The notes under the pieces: model-generated
What the model saw: only the letters and a program-made list of their open reading frames with translations
The model's database searches: none
Told to the model about the DNA's origin: nothing
Part shown: one piece after another, positions 7,701-10,265 of the stretch
Layout of the letters: the number at the start of each line of letters is the position of its first letter
How positions within the stretch are numbered: position 1 is the first letter of the stretch
Position numbers and translations under genes: made by a program
Assembly (NCBI GenBank): GCA_036940085.1
Contig: JALLBK010001283.1
Span: forward strand, 1 to 10,265
Origin: Discostella pseudostelligera
Lineage: Eukaryota > Bacillariophyta > Thalassiosirophyceae > Thalassiosirales > Thalassiosiraceae
Direction of reading: 5' to 3'
DNA length: 10,265 bases

Positions 7701-9389
7701 TGCTACAATCAGACCATCTAAGTCCTCCACCCAATCCCAAGCATATCAGGGATAAGTACTCGGTTGTGCTTGGGGATGCATTTCATGCAATGGACCGCGC
7801 CAAGGTTCCAACCAAACATGAAGCAAAGAAAGCATATTTTGTAGCATTATCGGAGGCGTTCCTAATTTGGAATCCAGAAAAGTTGGAAGAATTAACAAGC
7901 AAGATGAGGGAGAGTGGGATGCAAGATGAAGAAGTGAAACTCCAACGATACTTCAATAAGTGCCTGTTCTGTGATTGTGTCGACCGACACTGCCCGGCGC
8001 CATCAATTCTCTACTGGAGGGTACGAGCAGTCTTCGTGTCATACGGCGGTATTATTGACAGTAAATCAAAAGAACCTCTATTCAACGCCAGGGCATGGCA
8101 AAAGGCGGACAATCTACTGAAAGAGATCCTGGAAGGGTATTACTCTGATCCGCCCGGCATAAACCTGTACACAACAAGGCTGCGAAGCAATGGATCCGAA
8201 ATGCGGAATAAATATGGAATGGAAATGATTGAGTGCTCGCGGGGTACCAATAGAACAGAAGGATATCACAAGAACATTACCACAACATTTGGTACATGGA
8301 ATGCAGGCATCGAGATGTCTGATTGCCTCTTGCGTGAAAAGCGGAATCAGCACAATCACAATGTGGCTGTAGCCCGCAGACCAGGATATCCCAAAACAGG
8401 ACACAGCGACACGTGGTTGGATGAGGAGTATCAGAGACTAGTGGAGAAGAACCATGGGGTGCACATCTATCCTGGATTGTGTAACACGAGTGATTATAAA
8501 CAGACGAATGAGAGCTTCGACACGATACCCTTGCAGACAAAAAGATTGAATGATGCAGTGACTGCACGGTTCAACGAATTAGGAAAACCGAACCTACCTC
8601 TAACATCAGATCAGCGATACCTCTGCAAAGCAATGGGATCTCTACTGCCATTGCTTCCATTTTCGGGAGAGAAAGAATTCAAGACGTATGCAAAGTTTGT
8701 AAATGAATCAGGCTACCCGAAAGATGACTACGAGGCAGCGATAGCATGGTGCAAGTTTGTCAATGGAATTGATATACTTCCAAAACTTCCGTCTCACCTG
8801 AGAATTCATCGAGATCGTTGGGATCGTAATCAGCGAGTAAAAGAATGCGTCGAGAGAATATCAACAATAAATGCAAGTTTGGATGAGCTGAATGCGAAGA
8901 TCACACCACAATATCAAACAATCCACACATGTGCACGGAATGACACGTACTCATCTGAAGCCGCTCAGTCTCTCTCGTCACCTTCCAGATTGTGTCAATA
9001 TCCTGCTGCTCAGTCTATCTCATCAACTTCAATATTGCATCAATATCCGGCATGGTGTTATCAGATGGTTATGCCAGGAAGTATGTTCCCGACACCATCA
9101 CCAGAGGCATTTGTGCATAGTGACTATCGCGGGATGACTGTCGCAGGTATCTCTATTGGTGCCAGTTGAGGAGATGCAGGGGGATACAAGCGGAATGGGC
9201 ACACCGAGGAGGGGAAGAGACAAATGCACAAGAAAGTCTCGACGATGCGGATTGTGTATGCGATACGCGGATGAATCTGAGTCGAATATGTTCACCTGCA
9301 AAGGCCGATGGGGTGGTAAGAATGGTGGATCCAGAGCATGTCAGTATTTCACATGCGATGGGAAAAAGAAAAACATCATATCCGTATAA
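4760..9389 (+). CDS. DUF6729-like DDE transposase with embedded DEDDy 3'-5' exonuclease
   Basis: The unspliced frame is 4760-9169 (1469 residues). My preferred model joins 4760-9080 with 9166-9389 (1514 residues). Order of parts: basic Lys/Gln-rich N-terminus (8-70); acidic linker (101-155); zinc ribbon CCPNC (236-240) and CHEC (276-279) with the following segment to about 380, resembling DUF6729; first Asp D449 (SLHWDVSYKEAKHL); second Asp D519 (FFFTDNPAADKQF); DEDDy exonuclease about 570-775 with D602 and E604 (GLDAEWN), D671 (GANVSADLVKIAKDF) and Y747/D751 (YAAIDAAVSLEV); a beta-rich part (780-880); acidic stretch 907-953; Cys cluster C1068, C1071, C1073, C1078; presumed third acid E1167 (GTNRTEGYHK); and a C-terminal Cys finger in exon 2. 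All exonuclease ligands of the WRN/RNase D family are present. The ATG is the first after an in-frame TAG at 4688 and has A at -3. DDE chemistry and exonuclease activity are inferred from motifs. The assignment of E1167 is the least certain. Confidence 0.85.
6467..7084 (+). other. DEDDy 3'-5' exonuclease domain inside the transposase
   Basis: Residues about 570-775 carry the three exonuclease motifs in order: Exo I DxE at 6563-6571, Exo II Asp at 6770-6772, and Exo III YxxxD with Tyr at 6998-7000 and Asp at 7010-7012. This arrangement, with YAAIDA at the end, is that of the RNase D/WRN family rather than the DEDDh family. In other family members these residues bind two divalent metals and remove 3' nucleotides. 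All ligands are present, so activity is plausible. The domain sits between the second Asp (6314-6316) and the presumed catalytic Glu (8258-8260) of the DDE core. Confidence 0.85.
8960..9049 (+). repeat. Two-copy 45-bp in-frame tandem duplication near the transposase C-terminus
   Basis: Residues 1401-1415 (AAQSLSSPSRLCQYP) and 1416-1430 (AAQSISSTSILHQYP) are diverged copies of one 15-residue unit, encoded at 8960-9004 and 9005-9049. The period keeps the frame. The unit is Ser/Gln-rich and looks like a flexible linker before the C-terminal Cys finger. Confidence 0.8.
9081..9165 (+). other. Probable 85-nt intron joining the C-terminal Cys finger to the transposase
   Basis: The intron would begin with the strong donor GTATGT at 9081 and end with GGTGCCAG at 9165. 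Its length, 85 nt, is 1 modulo 3, which moves the frame exactly to the one encoding the Cys-rich tail. TGACT elements near 9121 and 9135 could serve as branch points. A 19-nt removal (9147-9165) would give the same frame but is too short for an ordinary intron. A +1 frameshift is the other alternative. Confidence 0.6.
9166..9389 (+). other. Second exon: C-terminal Cys-rich finger of the transposase
   Basis: The frame here reads RDKCTRKSRRCGLCMRY, then a Cys after MFT, then KGRWGG, a Cys before QYF and one more Cys, ending with TAA at 9387-9389. The spacing is C-x6-C-x2-C-x13-C-x13-C-x4-C. Basic, Cys-rich tails of this kind occur at transposase C-termini, where they probably bind zinc and DNA. 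The frame differs from the main one, so it needs splicing or frameshifting to be joined. Confidence 0.6.
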
Positions 9390-9431
9390 TTGTTCAGTAA
9401 TTATTGCATAAAACGATGCACAAATACTTAC

Positions 9432-9623
9432 ATATTGTATCCCTTCTTTCAGCTGGTTGTTGAGTTCGTACTCAAGGGACAGTGATGTGCAGATGCGCTC
9501 ATGAAATTTGTGCATAGCTTCCGCACTGACCGAGCAACATGAGAAGTACACCCCAAGGGGGGGACCGGCCGTGGCAGGTTTTGATCTTATATTCTCCGTG
9601 CCCCCCTTGATGATAGATCCCAT
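9432..9623 (-). CDS. Exon of an unrecognised minus-strand gene (partial)
   Basis: From ATG at 9623 the frame codes for 64 residues and ends exactly at a strong donor, TAT|GTAAGTATT (intron from 9431), in phase 0. The second half looks like a real amphipathic helix (SAEAMHKFHERICTSLSLEY, then ELNNQLKEG); I do not recognise the family. Upstream the frame is a GA-rich low-complexity stretch back to a TAG near 9667, so 9623 may be the start or the frame may have slipped in the GA/G10 tracts. The next exon is unclear. An acceptor at 9296 (CCTTTGCAG) would continue in frame with about 66 codons antisense to the transposase tail. Otherwise the remaining exons lie beyond the transposon. Confidence 0.45.
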
Positions 9624-9625
9624 TA

Positions 9626-9664
9626 TCTCTCTCTCTCTCCCTCCTTCTCCCTCTCCCTCTCTCT
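9626..9664. repeat. Pyrimidine (CT-rich) low-complexity tract
   Basis: Thirty-nine uninterrupted pyrimidines, mostly CT and CCT units, run up to 9664. On the minus strand this is a GA tract immediately before the ATG at 9623. A C10 homopolymer follows at 9711-9720. Both are prone to length change and to sequencing error, which affects the reading frame of the minus-strand gene. Confidence 0.9.
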
Positions 9665-9834
9665 ACTCGCCATGAAACATCACTCTCACCTCGCACAATT
9701 GCTGTTCTCTCCCCCCCCCCATTTTGGCTATCCATTTCTAGTGATACAGCAGTCAAAGCACAATGAAGGATTAGTTTTCAGTGATAGAGATTATGCCACA
9801 TTATTATACACAATATGTATTAGTGAATACTTAC

Positions 9835-10046
9835 ATGGAATATTGATTTGGTACTCGACGCTCTGGACGGCACCTGCGGGTGTTGACGTTGGCCACAGCG
9901 GCGGGCGATGGCGGTGGCGCCGTAGGCATGCACGCGAGCAATGACGACATTGGCATGCCATTGAGAGGTAATGGTGGAACGTCGTCTCCTATCGATTTCC
10001 TCCCGACTGACCGACCGACCGACCGCCAACGATTCATCATAATCAT
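9835..10046 (-). CDS. Possible 5' exon of the right-hand minus-strand gene
   Basis: A frame starting at ATG 10046 codes for about 70 residues, rich in Arg, Pro and Ala, and runs into a strong donor, CCAT|GTAAGTATT (intron from 9834). The best following acceptor, CACTAG ending at 9738, would give a 97-nt intron, but the phase then produces a TAG almost at once. Hence this exon may be 5' UTR, or the G10 and GA tracts downstream may hide a frameshift. The donor shares eleven bases (ATGTAAGTATT) with the one at 9431. The composition is low complexity, so the coding claim is weak, while the donor is convincing. Confidence 0.3.
10009..10024. repeat. (GACC)4 tetranucleotide repeat
   Basis: Four perfect GACC units lie at 10009-10024, extended by degenerate copies on both sides. 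In the minus-strand frame they encode an Arg/Ser/Val/Gly pattern (RSVGRSVGR), a sign of simple-sequence origin. Confidence 0.9.
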
Positions 10047-10265
10047 GTCGTCATCGATACTGAATATGATTTTCTGTCCAACTTGCTTCTCTCTTCTCTC
10101 TTCCCGCCCTTTTCTCTCTCTCGCTCCCTCTCCTCAATTTTTGGCGGGCCGCTTCGCGCCCCATTTTTCTCTTTTCTTTCTTTTTCGTCCACCAGCACCT
10201 TCCCAAAGCCTTATTCGGACCCACCGATCGAGCAATAGCAAAACTTCCCTCCACTTTCTTGTAAT
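10047..10265. promoter_or_regulatory. Pyrimidine-rich promoter-like stretch with two E2F-like sites
   Basis: The stretch 10084-10135 is mostly C/T, and a second pyrimidine run follows near 10164-10188. TTCCCGCC at 10101-10108 (GGCGGGAA on the minus strand) and TTTTTGGCGGG at 10138-10148 both fit E2F-type cores and stand about 37 bp apart in opposite orientation. This could drive the minus-strand gene to the left, a plus-strand gene beyond the window, or both. No coding sequence was supported here; the open frame present reflects GA-rich simple sequence. Confidence 0.4.

Larger units (their letters stand above)
4760..9389 (+). mobile_element. DNA transposon coding unit (ends undefined)
   Basis: The coding unit is that of a cut-and-paste-like DNA transposon, judged from its DDE core and flanking zinc modules. 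The interval covers only the coding span, since neither terminal inverted repeats nor a target-site duplication could be found by eye. The true element probably extends into 4188-4759 on the left and ends somewhere near 9390-9431 on the right, just before the splice donor of a minus-strand exon. The unbroken 1.4-kilocodon reading frame suggests a young or active copy. Confidence 0.65.

Noticed and set aside
9147..9165. A 19-nt mini-intron just before the transposase stop
   Set aside because: It begins GT, ends AG and gives the right frame, but ordinary spliceosomal introns are not this short and the other introns here are 85-120 nt. The GTATGT donor at 9081 offers a normal alternative.
4188..9640. 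Terminal inverted repeats or target-site duplication of the transposon
   Set aside because: I compared the left and right flanks by eye in inverted orientation and found no shared stretch long enough to claim.
10051..10254. A 67-codon minus-strand open frame at the right edge
   Set aside because: It is Lys/Arg/Glu-rich because the strand is GA simple sequence, and the region looks like a promoter.
1..10265. CRISPR array, tRNA or rRNA genes
   Set aside because: No regularly spaced direct repeats, cloverleaf-like motifs or rRNA cores were seen.

Overview
The window reads as nuclear DNA of a compact eukaryotic genome, most likely a unicellular alga such as a diatom or another stramenopile. The grounds are short GT-AG introns (85-120 nt in my models), strong GTAAGT/GTGAGT/GTATGT donors, mixed base composition, closely packed genes, pyrimidine-rich tracts in non-coding DNA and abundant transposon sequence. 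The assignment is an inference; no marker gene fixes the lineage. I saw no prokaryotic operon, CRISPR array, rRNA or tRNA.

Layout, left to right. (1) 1-1776, plus strand: a decayed transposase-like gene with in-frame stops and frame changes, still showing aspartate motifs and a GHGKG motif typical of a widespread uncharacterised RNase H-fold family. (2) 3562-1808, minus strand: a four-exon gene for a tandem CCCH zinc-finger protein of 478 residues. Splicing intron 1 recreates a perfect second CX8CX5CX3H finger, which strongly supports the model. (3) 3563-4759: non-coding DNA with an (ACG)10 microsatellite, an imperfect hairpin, paired CCAAT boxes, an E2F-like site and a 12-codon upstream ORF. 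(4) 4760-9389, plus strand: a very large, apparently intact transposon gene. It carries a DUF6729-like zinc domain, two conserved Asp of a DDE-type core, a complete DEDDy 3'-5' exonuclease (WRN/RNase D type) embedded in the core, the presumed third catalytic Glu about 650 residues after the second Asp, and a C-terminal Cys-rich finger that needs an 85-nt intron (9081-9165) to be joined. (5) 9432-10046, minus strand: pieces of another spliced gene whose 3' exons are unclear because the transposon abuts them. (6) 10047-10265: a pyrimidine-rich, promoter-like stretch with two E2F-like sites.

The main point of interest is the transposase-exonuclease fusion. One polypeptide appears to combine DNA recognition by zinc modules, DDE strand transfer and 3'-5' end trimming, and its reading frame is undamaged. 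The window thus holds one dead element and one possibly active element from different transposase families, flanking an ordinary host gene, with the intact one lying against or inside a second host gene. No terminal inverted repeats or target-site duplication could be found by eye, so the element's ends remain undefined.
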